A stretch of 64,000 nucleotides of DNA from Apoda limacodes. Its lineage: Eukaryota; Arthropoda; Insecta; Lepidoptera; Limacodidae. How positions within the stretch are numbered: the stretch's first letter is position 1; each line of letters opens with the position of its first letter. Below the pieces are notes generated by a model. The model made no database searches and had not been told where the DNA came from. It saw only the letters and a list, made by a program, of their open reading frames with translations. Below, piece after piece: positions 21,311 through 32,915 of this stretch. A program made the position numbers and the translations under genes. The stretch lies in the NCBI GenBank assembly GCA_946406115.1, contig OX291547.1, forward strand, positions 16,745,001-16,809,000. The letters are read 5' to 3'.

Positions 21311-21647
21311 AAAACTTGGTACTGGCTTAGCCCAGATCGAAATGAACAGATCAAGGCCGGTCCCCACCAGTTCCACCCCCAGGGGCAAGGTCGAAGTACG
21401 CTCGCGCCTGGGGGCGTCTGATGTCATTTTCGTATATATTAGGGATAAGGAATTCAGATTCAAAAATTTCGTAATATCTTTTCGTACAATAAAAAGGCTT
21501 TTTTTTTTTAAGAAAATTAAAAGTTTAAGGTATTATTTTTCGGTTTGGTTACATGTAACTTTAAAATTGGTAAGTTATTATAAAATTGAAAAATACTGAG
21601 GTGTAACGTTACTATCCTAGTTCACAAAAATATATAATTTATATATA

Positions 21648-23807
21648 CCGTCAAACACCTACTTTGCCAACCAACGTATCTTTGCCCAAAATGTGATTTA
21701 TTAACAAACATTTTTGCCATACACATTTTTTAGTTAGTTGGGAAGTCAATTATATTTTTGATAACTCTACATATTGAATTCGCTTCCAAGTTCATTCTGT
21801 CACCTGTCAGAACTTGTCAAGTGCAGAGTGTGTTTTTACGGGCAAATTTCTTCCGTTAAGTATTTGTGGATTACGCTTCATGGCGAACTCACAGGTAATT
21901 TTATTTTATAGCATGCTATAGATTAAGAGTTAGTGATTATTTTAGTTAAAGCTGACTCAAAATCTATTTGCAGTTCGGGTAAACAAAAATGACCTTGATG
22001 CGCGTCTTTCGCTTTGTTAGTCTATGCAACATATACATAAATACGTATAATATTTCTCATCGTAAATTCGGAATTTTGTAGATTTCATATTTAATCAGTG
22101 TCGATATTTGAAAACCAGTTAAAGAATGTGACAATAAATGTAATCATTTAAGTATTTTAATGATTTATGATTAAATTACCAGAAAAAGTGAACATTTAGT
22201 AAAGTTTGGTTATGTTTACAAGATTTGCAAATAGATTTTGAGTCAGGTTTACAGTTTCAATATTCAACGCTTTATAAATCAAAATTTTTGGCAGTGGGCA
22301 AAGTTACCCTTAGTTGTTCAAACACATACGCGCCAACATTGCCCGTAGATGAAAAGTACATAGGGCTGTCACATAAAGATATTTTATGAATCATTGGTAC
22401 TTATAGCAGTACCAATGAAACTATTATTTTTTAACTAATATTAGGGATTAGTGTCTAAACTATTATTAGGGATTAGTGTCGTGATAGTATTTATTTTTTT
22501 AGTTTTATTTTTTATATGCATCAAAACACAAATACCGCCCCCCCCCTCCCATTTTCAGTTAAGTAACAATAAAACTAAAACTTTCTTAAAATAGGTGCTA
22601 ATGTTTGTTAACACTGAATTATTCATATTATTCTAATAGTTTTTGAGATTTACACAAGGAAGTGAGTCTGTGAGTCACATTTACACGTATATAACTTTGT
22701 ATAAAATAGGAACACCCTGATGTGTCATATTAAAACCTTTCTTGGAAACATTCGTAGCGATAGTTATGACTATTTACCATGTGATGTGATAAGCTTATAA
22801 CTTAAAGTAAATTTGTAAAAGATTTTTATGACATCTTACATTAAGTAATTGTTTTCTAAATTACTTGATGATAAGTTTTGCAGTTGATTTAAGCCATTGT
22901 TATGAACTACTTATTGATCTCATTTTTACGTACATAGTAGAGGTACAACTTCTAACTAATGAAACTCATAATGTTAAGAACAATAATACTTTAATGGTGT
23001 TGATCGATACTGTATTCCTATTAATATAATACCTGTAATTTACTACTGATTGATATATATTGTTCGTCATAGGCCCTGTAGCCTACGAACATCCTTATAA
23101 AATATTTTGATGACTGTGTCATGCATAAAAGTTTTCTTGTTAACCTATTAAGTAGCTTTACTAAAGAATAAACTCACTGTTATGAACATTTATTCATTAC
23201 AATTTTTGGTATAGCATTTAGGAACAACCTACTTAGTTTCTCATACTTTTATATAATTTAAATTTAATTTAAGAAATATTCTGAACACATTTTTTTATTT
23301 CAAAAGCATTTCTATAATATGCATTTAACATACATAATTAATATATGAAACATATTTATATCTATTAAATCATTTTACTGGAATGAGACAACCCTAAAAA
23401 TTTATTAGAGCTTGTTGGAGATTGTATGGAAAAGAGAAAAAAATGCTAGATTACATTGCCCACTCATTTTATAGCAAAAATGTTTGTGCAACAAACAAAG
23501 TTTTGAATCCTAGGCCAAGATTGCCTCGATTGCTAGTCATGGAATGTGTAACGTATATCTATGATTCATATTTGCGTAGAAAATTGACAATGGCAATGTT
23601 GGCTAAAAGTCTAAATAATTTTGCCCGCCATCTAAATAGACTTAATTTGGGGTTAAATTTTAATTAATCAAAAAGTTTACATAACAAATCCATGCATACG
23701 GTAATATAGTTGTAAAATTTAGAAAAATAAACTTCTATTTCTATAGAAAAAACTTGAAATTTATTCGATTTTAATAACAAAACGGGCAAAGTAGGCGTGT
23801 TTGACGG
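21648..23807 (+). mobile_element. 2.16-kb inverted-repeat DNA element with TA flanks
   Basis: CCGTCAAACACCTACTTTG at 21648 is mirrored by CAAAGTAGGCGTGTTTGACGG ending at 23807, with one small gap, and both ends have TA outside (21646-21647 and 23808-23809). TA duplications and this kind of end fit the Tc1/mariner-pogo group. Inside, near 21881, ATGGCGAACTCACAG is followed by GTAATTTT, which could be a short first coding exon. An ORF at 23422-23667 has no domain I can name. I see no intact transposase, so this is a relic or a non-autonomous element. Direction is assigned from the possible exon only. Confidence 0.6.
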
Positions 23808-24084
23808 TACTTACATCATACATAAATTGTGCTCAAAAATCCGAAACCTTACGCGGCGTCATTACAAAAGGCGCGATACACTTGAAAGAAAGTTGAGTAG
23901 TAAAATTTCACAAATATTAGAGATTTACATTATTTTAATATAGTTAATTATAATAATACTTAACCATCGTTAATATATTTTTGAATAGATTATAGTATTA
24001 TAGAAGTAGAAATGACTGAACTGTGGTATTAAAAAATGTGTATTTTGACAATATTTCTTTACTCTCCAGTAACAGTAACCAGTA

Positions 24085-25848
24085 CACACCAAGGCGTTCG
24101 TGGTAGGAAGTTGCTCTGAAACCGCACTGTATGTGACCATTTAGGTTCTAAGGTGTAAGGATGAATTCCCTGCTGATGGCGCGCAGTGCTATGGTAGAAA
24201 GAAGGCGTTGGTATCATTTTGAACAGTTCCTCAGAACATCCATTATACAAGCGGTAGAATACACACAGGGAGGCAAACTATCTCCTCAGACTTAAGGGTT
24301 CGATACGGCTTTTGAGTTTAGGATCGTCGACGATTTTACCAGCCCGTCGTTGAACCGAGTCAAGAGGTCCATGCTGGTATCTGTGTGGACCCGCGCAGAG
24401 ATTATAGCAGTATGTACTCCGTATGAGGCCGAAGTTGCTTCGCTCTGTTGAGTACTCCCACGTTTTTTTGGACGCCAGCTTCACCCTGTCTTTTAAATGA
24501 TCTCGAAACTGAACATCGCTGGAGATGTCAACACTAAGGATCCCAATGCTCTTGGGGATAACACACCTGGAATTATGGGACATCAATTAATGGGGTTTTT
24601 TAGCAGTGAACGTGCGAACTTGTGTCTTCGTAGGATTGAATCGAACCAAGTTTTCCTGTTAGTTACAAGACAACAGAGTGGTCTCGATTTAAGACACAAG
24701 TTCTCGGTAGTTTTCTTCCACAATGCAACGTGGGATGTTTGCATGGCCCGTATAGTAACCGTCTCCAGTACTGTCATCTGTATATCAATGTATGTTGTCG
24801 ATGAACAACATGTCATTGACACACAGTGGAAACACTGTAGGACATTGGTTCCGAGGGGTAATTACCCCCACGGTAATCGATGCAATTCTGCAGGGGTACT
24901 AAAGTTGGTAGGTTATAGATAATTACTTTTATAAATATTAACTAAAAAAATATAATAGTTCTCTTGTGATGTACATAAGTAGGCATAAACTCAAAACAGC
25001 GTAGTTATTACTGTATTCTATCTGACTATCGAGTTTCATGGAAATATGACTAATATCTTGACAAGATAAGGTTCCGTGGTTCAATAAATTTTCCTGCTGC
25101 CTCTGAACCAATATTTTTCCGACTTAGATAATCGTCTAAGTCCAACTCTTTGGTGGTTAATAAAAAAAAACTCTTTTTTAGAGATCATGATATTTTTAAA
25201 GCCAAAGCAGAAGTAGAATAGAACTTTTATGGTAAGAATTATAAACTGAATACCCCATGGGTGACAGAACTTCAGAATGTTATTACCATTTGCTAGACAC
25301 CACTTATAGATGTGAGAGTGCTTTCTTAACTTGAGGAATAGTAAAAACAAAGTCAAGAATCGGCCTCATTGTGGAAAATTACTTGAGGCTTTGCTAGAGC
25401 TGCGCTTTAAGTCAAACTATACTAACAAAAACTTTGCGAAATAAAACAATAACAACCAAAGTAACTAGACCGCGGCGGGGTAGTGTAATAACATTTTTAT
25501 TTTATATAATGTTCATAAAGATTATTGTGACCCAAGCCCGTATAAATGGCTTAACGGATTTGAATGAAATTTAGAAGGGAAATAGAGCATGGTTTGGATT
25601 AATGATATTTTTTACCCCGATTGAGAGTTCCCACGGGAATAAGTAATTTTGCGGGCAAAACCACGAGGCAAAGTTAAAAACTACAAGTAAGTCGTGATTT
25701 CTTTGATAACATAATATACTCGTAGGGGTAAAAACTGTTTTCAAAATAAGTCAAAGGGGTGATAAGATTTAAAAGGTTAGGAACCACTGCTGTAGGAGAT
25801 AGCACAGAGCCTTGTGGGGCACCAGCATTAATGTCCATGCTATTAGAG
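24085..25848 (-). mobile_element. LINE A copy 4, split by a hAT element
   Basis: LINE A sequence runs from about 24085 to 24842 and resumes at 25790 to 25848. The first part covers the C-terminal region and RT to just before the VPQGSVL motif. The second part encodes VPQGSVLS-equivalent sequence (CTTGTGGGGCACCAGCATTAA on the plus strand). The copy is more diverged than copies 1 and 2, with several stops and a deletion near 24430. It lacks the LINE 3' tail. Confidence 0.85.
24843..25789. mobile_element. hAT-type element nested in LINE A
   Basis: This 947-bp insert is flanked by an exact 8-bp duplication, CTGTAGGA, at 24835-24842 and 25790-25797. Its ends read CATTGGTTCCGAGGGG and, reverse-complemented from the right, CAGTGGTTCCTAACC, which fit hAT (Charlie-like) termini. 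Removing it and one duplication restores continuous LINE A sequence. I found no transposase domain inside, so it is probably non-autonomous. Confidence 0.88.
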
Positions 25849-25945
25849 TAGTGGTCGTCAACCTTTTTCGGTCAAGGGCCAATAGAGCCGATGTGGAGTA
25901 GCACCTTGGGCCGCATTATTTGGTTTAACCTGGCCTTTTTTTATC
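25849..25945. mobile_element. One end of a second hAT-like element
   Basis: LINE A stops at 25848 and TAGTGGTCGTCAACC follows, then TTTTTCGGTCAAGGGCC and TTGGGCCGCATTATTTGG. This resembles hAT ends of the form CAGTGGTTCTCAACC with a following GGGCC block. I did not find the matching right end. Sequence from here to about 26870 is AT-rich with short imperfect repeats of AATATAATTATTAT near 25947-26010 and no gene. Confidence 0.45.
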
Positions 25946-26873
25946 AATATAATTATTATCCGGCTATAAGCAATATAATTATTATCAATATAAGGTTATA
26001 AGCAATATAATTATTAACCGGCTTCTTCCTGCAGCTTCGGCCATGCGAAGTTCGCCAATTTTATCAGCCATTGGGTTCCTATGGAGACACTGATAAACCG
26101 GCAAAAAACGTATTTTCTATGTTTCTCCAGATATCCCTGTGCAAAAATCAAATCTCATCATTTCCCGTGCGACGTGAAAAATATTGCCCTGCAGTTTTAT
26201 GCGTGGAGAATTAAAGAACTGTTTTCTAATGGGGAAAGTAATATTTCCCAATTAGGATAAAAAGTAATATTCTCTTTATCATTGTCCTAGCTTCATTTGT
26301 TATAAAAATAAAGTAAACCACTTTCTACTTTTCGTCATAAAGGAATAATGCTGCGCGGTCTCTTCGAGAACTAACTACTCCTAAGTATTCCTTATCCTAG
26401 TTCGTTCCTATAGCTATTGCCAAAAATAATATTTATTAGATGCTCCGTTGTGCATTTTTTGTATTATTTAATAGGTAGGTAACTCTATTATTTAATTTAG
26501 ATGTGCACATATGTCACACATAGATCAAAAAACAATGCTTCGTTTTCTTGCTCAAAGCATGTTCCATGTCCAATAAAAAAAAATTCAAGATGGTAAATGT
26601 ATATTAAATTATTGATCATTTTATTGAGTTATTTGGTCCTTAAACATTAGTTTCTAACAAACCGCTTTAAAACTCACCTTGAAGTTTTAGATAACTCCCT
26701 AAATTATTATCTAAATGCGCATTAGAACAACGTGTGCGTAGATGACAAAATTCCTCTTCGTTTTAGAACGAGTTTTTAAAATTATTTTTGAAGACGAACA
26801 AATTGACGAATGCGTTGGACAGTACAAAAAACGTAATGGCAGTCAGAAGCGGGCAACATAGAGGGGTAGGTAT

Positions 26874-28329
26874 CAGTGTTGTAAAAGTGAAAAATTTGAA
26901 ATCGGGAAATTTGCCAGATAAAAATCGGGAGATTTACTACTTATCTATTACTTTTTCTCTTTATACCACCTCTAACGTGTTAGTTTAAAAACATTTTCTC
27001 GTCAATACTTTTTGAGAATCTATTTATTATATTTCAATTCAAATCGATTTAATAATTAATAATTTCGGGAAGGATCACCATAATTATATGTGTTCTGAGG
27101 CCATAACTATCCTACAGAACTTCCCCTCGTACACTCACTAAACAATAATTAATGAACTCTAAGGTATTTTAGTGCAATCTGCTTTAGCATGCTGCAAGGT
27201 TAAAAGATCGTGCAAGAAATTTCGGGAAATCCCCGTGCATGGATTTTTATTACCGGGGCTTAGACTTCTTAAATTTAGCGTCACGAAAAGGAGAATGGAA
27301 TCGAACAAAGTGTATGAACATAAAGTTTATGACGTCACTTGTTATCGATCGAAAAGAAAATCATAGACTTGTGGCTTTTCTATGCTATAGATACCATCGC
27401 CAAGCCACTGTGGAGCGTCGAAACGAAAGTCGTCTATACATTAGGTAGCCATATTGCAATTTTACAAACACAATTCCTTTTTGATATTCGTTGAACTTGC
27501 GTTCACCGAGACTCTGCGGATAAGCTTTGCGGTTGCAAATGGCGGCTTGAAATCTATTGTGGATATTTATAATATTTTCAAAGAGTTTAAGTATTTTGTG
27601 AATTAGGTATTTAAATGTGTTGTTCTTTTTATAGGTATCTATTTGTCTCCGATATGAAGAAATATACCTACCTTAATAAAGATGCTTATTAGGTATATTG
27701 AATTTTTAATAATTGTTATATTTTCATAACATCATAAGCAACATTTTGTAATTAAATATGGTGGTATTATTTAAAATCTGTGTTCAAAGTATTAGTAATT
27801 TCCAATTCAACAGATTCATAGTAAATTCATAGCTAGATTTTCGTTATTAGAAAGCTAGAATGTTATTACGTAATTACCTAATATTTTCACAACAGTATAT
27901 ATATAATAGAAAACATTTCAGTATTCAATACAATAAATACCTATTTTCTTAATTTTTAAACCAACCATGAGTAAGTTGAATTTTAATAAAACTAAAAATA
28001 ATAATGAAATACCACATTACATAGTATAAATAAAAAAAGCGATTTTTGATAATTGGCACAGATACTCGTAATGTAGAGTTTCGAAATACCGTTTTTGATA
28101 CATGAGGAATAAGTCTGCCACGATCGTTCCAAAAACGCTCTGGCTATAGCGATACTGCACGATTTTTTGATTGTGACTAAGGCCCCAGGTTTCATTTACT
28201 TTGTTGTATATTGAATATTAGATTACATATAACTGTAAATCGGGAGAAAGGGAAGCTAAATCGGGATATCGGGAGACAATAGCCAAAATCAGTAGATCTC
28301 CCAAAAAATGGGGAACTTTTGCAACACTG
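26874..28329. mobile_element. Possible hAT-like element with CAGTGTTG ends
   Basis: CAGTGTTGTAAAAGTGAAA at 26874 is mirrored by CTTTTGCAACACTG ending at 28329. Both arms then contain AATCGGGA-type words. The ends look like hAT termini, but the flanks (GTAGGTAT and GGCTACGG) do not match, so a target duplication is not supported. The interior has short ORFs without recognisable domains. Confidence 0.4.
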
Positions 28330-28399
28330 GGCTACGGTCACTTTGGGTGTGATTATCGCCCGTATGTACTTCTCCCGGCGATCGCCTGTCTTTGGTCCG

Positions 28400-30025
28400 G
28401 TTTACGCATAGACATAGGATTTTTTCACAACGTTTAAAAGATCAATACAGCGTGGGAGTGAAAAATCCAAATTAAGTGCATAGTGCCCATGAGAAAATGA
28501 GATAGCAGAAAATGGCCGAATGTGACAATAATTACATTGATAAGCGGCGATATCGGCGGTTCTATTTTATAGCTATTGGAAATTTCTGTTTTCCTGCTTA
28601 AATCCTTGATTTATATTTTAGAATATTTAAATTGTAAATTTGGTATCTATTTTGTGAGCCAATGTGACGTTACAAGTCGCAATAATCCGAATAAATTCAC
28701 GTTTTACCGGTAATTTATGATTTTTTTTCTGCTTTGTTGTTAACTATATTTTATCGATTTTATCCGAAAAATTAACGTAAAAATGAATTTAAATTGTAGT
28801 TTATATATTATTCTCTGGATTTAATACCATATTTCATTGCTAAATCAAGATTTGGGGTATATTTTATGTAAAATATGAAATCATTTAGTTGCGATAAAGA
28901 TTGACTTAGCGCTGACGTCATGCGTATCGATATCGATAATAAAGTCTATTAGGAGTTCTTTTTGCGGCCAAGATATATACGTTTGAAGGCTCCGTGGCTC
29001 TGTTGGTATTGAAGACTATCTACGGAAACGAGGGGTGCAGGTTCAATCTCCGCACAAGAAAAAAAAAGACCAATAAAGCGTGGAAGCGAGAAATCCAAAT
29101 TAAGTGCATAGAGCCCGAGACAAAATAAGACAGAAGAAAATAGGGTGCCTATGTCAATATCTCCCGCGATAAGATCCGGTAAGGTCGTCATTTGTTTACT
29201 GTGACTGGAATTTTCTTTTTTCTTTCTGTAATCCGTCATTAATATTTAAAAAATTTTTAGATACAAAAGCTGTCTTCTAGTGTGAGCCAATGTTTATGTA
29301 CAAGACGGAATAATTAGAATTACTGCATTGTTGATTGAATATTTTATCTAATACAGCTGAAAAATCAACGAGAAAAACCATTTGAATCGTAGTTTACATG
29401 TTTTTCTATAGACTTGATATCATATTTCGTTGCTAAATCAAGATTTGGAGGATATTTTGTGTAAAATATGTAATCATTTAGTTACGATAGAGATTGACAT
29501 AGCGCTGACGTCATGCGTATATATAATAAAGTCTATGAGAAGCTCTAACTGCGGCATAAATAGAAACACGTTTATTAAAATTATGATAAAAAAGTATAAA
29601 ATTATATGACCACAAGTAAGAGGACATAGCTTTTCTCTTAAGGCGAATGAATTTTTTTTAAAATAATCCTGGATTAACATACAAACTAATAATTTTATAG
29701 GTAACTATGGTGTCTGTGCTGTGAGTAAATGTGAAGTCACAACAGATAATAATTCGAATAAGTACACATTTCACAGGTAAATTATGATAATTTTTACTGC
29801 ATTGTTGTCATATGCATATTTTATCAGTTTTAGTTGAGAATTTTACGAAATAAAAAACAATTTAAATCATAGCTTGCATTTTTTTGTCTAGATTTACTGA
29901 GTACCATTATTTCGTTGTTAAATAAGTATTTGGAGAGTATTTTGCGTAAAATATGTAGACATTTAGTTACCATAGAGCTTGACAAGGTGGCGACCGACGG
30001 CATCAGTATCGATTTATGTAATTTT
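28400..30025 (+). repeat. Repeat X: three diverged units in a row
   Basis: Unit 1 is about 28400-28955, unit 2 about 29060-29545, unit 3 about 29690-30025. Units 1 and 2 share CAAATTAAGTGCATAG, and all three share a later part with ATTTTATC, GCTAAATCAAG/GTTAAATAAG, GTAAAATATG and CATTTAGTTRC followed by GACGTCATGCGTAT or a decayed form. Unit 1 is closest to the copy at 7097-7345. The units differ by many substitutions, so the repeats are old. I see no coding capacity. Confidence 0.65.
28984..29048 (+). repeat. tRNA-like segment with A and B box between repeat X units
   Basis: GGCTCCGTGGCTCTGTTGG at 28988 resembles the tRNA A box (TGGCTCTGTTGG) and GGTTCAATCTC at 29039-29049 resembles the B box. 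Spacing suits a tRNA-derived SINE head. A proper cloverleaf with paired acceptor arms was not evident. It is followed by an A-rich run and then unit 2 of repeat X, so it may be the head of a SINE whose body is repeat X. Confidence 0.45.
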
Positions 30026-30381
30026 ACATGTATAGAATATTAATAAGATAATTATTCATAGCGATCCAAAGGTGATCGCACATTTGTCTGCATCGTACGC
30101 GCCGTTCGAGTCACATTTATAGAATTAGTATGAAACGCAATAACTATTACGCGCACGGTGGGGGTGAATTTTAAGAGGTTGCATGATGAAAAATAATATA
30201 AAATACTTGGTTTTATGTCTACTTACAAATAGTTTCTATATTTAATGCTCTTATAGTTTTAGTATTATTACTAAATGATGTAAAATTTGTTAAATTTGGA
30301 TACTTTGGATTATTGGATAAAAAAAATTTGAGACGGATCAATTAAATTTGGTTTTTATTCTTTACAATTACTAAAACAAAA

Positions 30382-31845
30382 TTCTCTCAACTGGTACTTT
30401 ATCCAACGAGCATACCTGATATATTGGCTAGGAGTGCTAACTACACGTCCGAACTGATATTCCGTCTCAGTGGATGCGCCTCTTGGCTCCTTTGACCACT
30501 CTCTCGCCCGGAATCAAGTGTCATGCACACTAACCGTTTCCTCTGCGCCAATTAATTGGCGTTGTGTGTGGCATAATAAGTCAGCAGATTGTGCTGGATT
30601 GCGGGATTTTTATGCATCGTACCCGTGGAGGCAGCTCTGCTTCAGCTCAGAAGATCCTGACATCTGCGCAGCCGCAGTCGCTGAGGCAATCTTCGCTGGC
30701 ATGGATGTTACATTTCTAACCCTCGAGTAGCTGCCGATGTCAAAAAAAGACCGTGGTTTAATAGGTCTTGTAAAGAAGCTAAAATTCTCAAGCAAACTGC
30801 ATATGAGGCTTGGACCACGGTTCGATCAATAAGGATCTGAATACGTCTGAGTTAAAACGCAAATTAAATGCTGCCTCGAGGTTCAGTAAGAAAGTAACCG
30901 CCAGAGCTAAATTCCAATTTATCGGCAAAATAGGTGGGCGACTTGCAAGCTTTCCCTCTGGGAGTCGTGCTTTCTGGTCGCTTGTTAAGCTGCCAAAGGA
31001 AACTTTTATCAGTGGTCGTTACCACCACAGCGAAAAACCGATTCTCACATAGTGCTAGAGAGAAAGCCGATTTACTGGGCAGTCTCATTGCCTCAAAGAA
31101 TATCAATAAAGAAGGAGCTGTAGCACCTACTTTACCGTGATGCGGTAAGACTATGCCAGAAATCTCCATAACACAGTGGGAGGTCCGGCGGGCGTTAAGC
31201 GTTTCAGGATTTAACCCAATAAAGACACAAGTCTGCGCGTTCACCGCTAAGAAAATCCCATTTACTGTGGTTCTACAATTCCAGAACACAGCACCAAGTG
31301 TATTGGGATCGTTGGTGTTGACATCTCCAGCTATGTCCAGTTTCGTGACCATTTCGAAACCAAGGTGAAGCTGGCGTCCAAGAAACCAGGAGTACTCAAC
31401 AGAGCGAAGCGATGAAGCAGGGCAACCTCAGGGCAAAGGTTGTTGCTTTACAAATCACAAGTCCGGCCTACTGCCATCTCTAGGCGGGTGCACCTGGTTA
31501 CAGCAAGAATCGTCGACGATCCCAAACTCACAAGTCGTATCGAATCTTTAAGTCTAAGGAGAGATTTTGCCTCTCTGTGTGCGTTCTACCGCTTGTATAA
31601 TATGTTCTGTGTTTTGAGGAATTGTTTGAAATAATTTCCACAGCTACATTCTACCATCGCTCCGCTCGCCATCGACAGTGAATTCATTCTCACTCTTCGT
31701 AACCTAAATGGTCACAAACAGTGCGGTTTGAGAGGAACTTATTCCCGCGAACGCTTAAGTTGTGGAATAAGCTCCCTGCTGAAGTTTTCTTGAGGGACTA
31801 CAATATGGGGTTCTTTAAAAAGAAAGTGATTAGATTTTTAAATTT
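30382..31845 (+). mobile_element. LINE A copy 5, lacking the RT core
   Basis: The plus strand follows LINE A from the endonuclease end (TCTCAACTGGTACTTTATCC; SVDAPLGSFDHSLARNQVSC) through the linker, then jumps at about 31196-31205 from the EISITQWEVRRAL block to FNPIKTQVCAFTAKK, skipping the whole catalytic part of the RT. It continues to the C-terminal region and ends near GTGATTAGATTTTTAAA without the usual 3' tail. Many stops and small indels. The sequence 30026-30381 shows nothing recognisable. Confidence 0.88.
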
Positions 31846-31888
31846 CCTATAAGACGTGATTATAGTCCTAATAGTTTAGGTTCTAATG

Positions 31889-32010
31889 GTATGTTTACAC
31901 TCTTGCATTCAACGCTATGTTATTGGGCACATGTACGAGCACAATCGTGTAAACAGTTTGCTTTGTCCGACAACGCGTTCCGAGGCTGCGTGGCGTGAGT
32001 GTAAACGCAA
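31889..32010. repeat. Short inverted repeat
   Basis: GTTTACACTC at 31893-31902 is mirrored by GAGTGTAAAC at 31997-32006, with weak further matching. It may be a tiny MITE. Just right of it, near 32081-32097, is a perfect hairpin GTGTTG...CAACAC. Confidence 0.3.
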
Positions 32011-32169
32011 CATAGGTAATATTTAATTTCACCAGCGCGCTAGTTTGCAATAATTTTGTGCAGGTAAAATTATCGATAGTGTTGTTTGACAACACTATTC
32101 CACTCACACATTTGCAATTTTTTTTCTATTTCGTTTTTCATTTGGCATGGTTGATCTTGTACATTATAT

Positions 32170-32215
32170 TATATCTATGGGTTTACGCAAAGACATAGAA
32201 TTTTTTCACTACAAC
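32170..32215 (+). repeat. Repeat X 5' end fragment
   Basis: TCTATGGGTTTACGCAAAGA followed by CATAGAATTTTTTCAC matches the start of repeat X at 28398 (GGTTTACGCATAGACATAGG, ATTTTTTCAC). Similarity fades after about 32215. From here to the NMT start at 32916 I see only AT-rich DNA that presumably holds the NMT promoter. Confidence 0.6.
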
Positions 32216-32915
32216 GGTTTACGTGACTTTTGAAACTGAACGGCTTTGACTACAGCAGGGGTTTTAAAATGACAGCGAGGTTGCAGAACAGTCAATGTAA
32301 ATTAAGTTTCTATTTATCAATTATTGTGTTATTATCTCCTCTTATCATCTTATCTTGATCTTATATCATTAGTCAGTCGACAAAAAGTACTTTTTATCAC
32401 CTATAGTCGCTTTAGTAACATTGAATCTAAAAATTAATTCTCGTATGCTGTCAAAGTGCGACTTTCATCCTCCTATTTCACGGTGTGATTAGTGCGATCG
32501 CCCAACGATATTTACCAGCTTACTGAACGATACGGTGCGTGCGCCGTGTAAGTCACTTCGTGAACGGCAAGTTTATCGTCGGGTTTACCTACTATGTAAA
32601 TTTTAATTTTAATAAGCATTTTTATAGCTTTAAAGGTGTGATTAGGACAGCATAATTTTGCGTAGGTACTGCTGCATGTAAACTGTAACCGTCTTCGGGA
32701 GATATACGAAGTATAATATAATTCAATTAGTATAATCACAGGTACTTTTATTTACTTTCCTGAATCCTAATAGGATCTCTGAAATCAGAGTAGTGTATCC
32801 GGGCCTAAATCACGGAGGTTGATGATTCAGAGACAATACCTTAAAAAAAAAATTTTTGACAAGTCACATAAGTAGGGTTAAGTAAAATTTAAATTGTTTA
32901 TATTTTTTTGTAAAA

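Noticed and set aside
23422..23667. An 81-aa open frame inside the 2.16-kb element
   Set aside because: It could be part of a transposase, but no motif is recognisable, so it is not listed as a gene.
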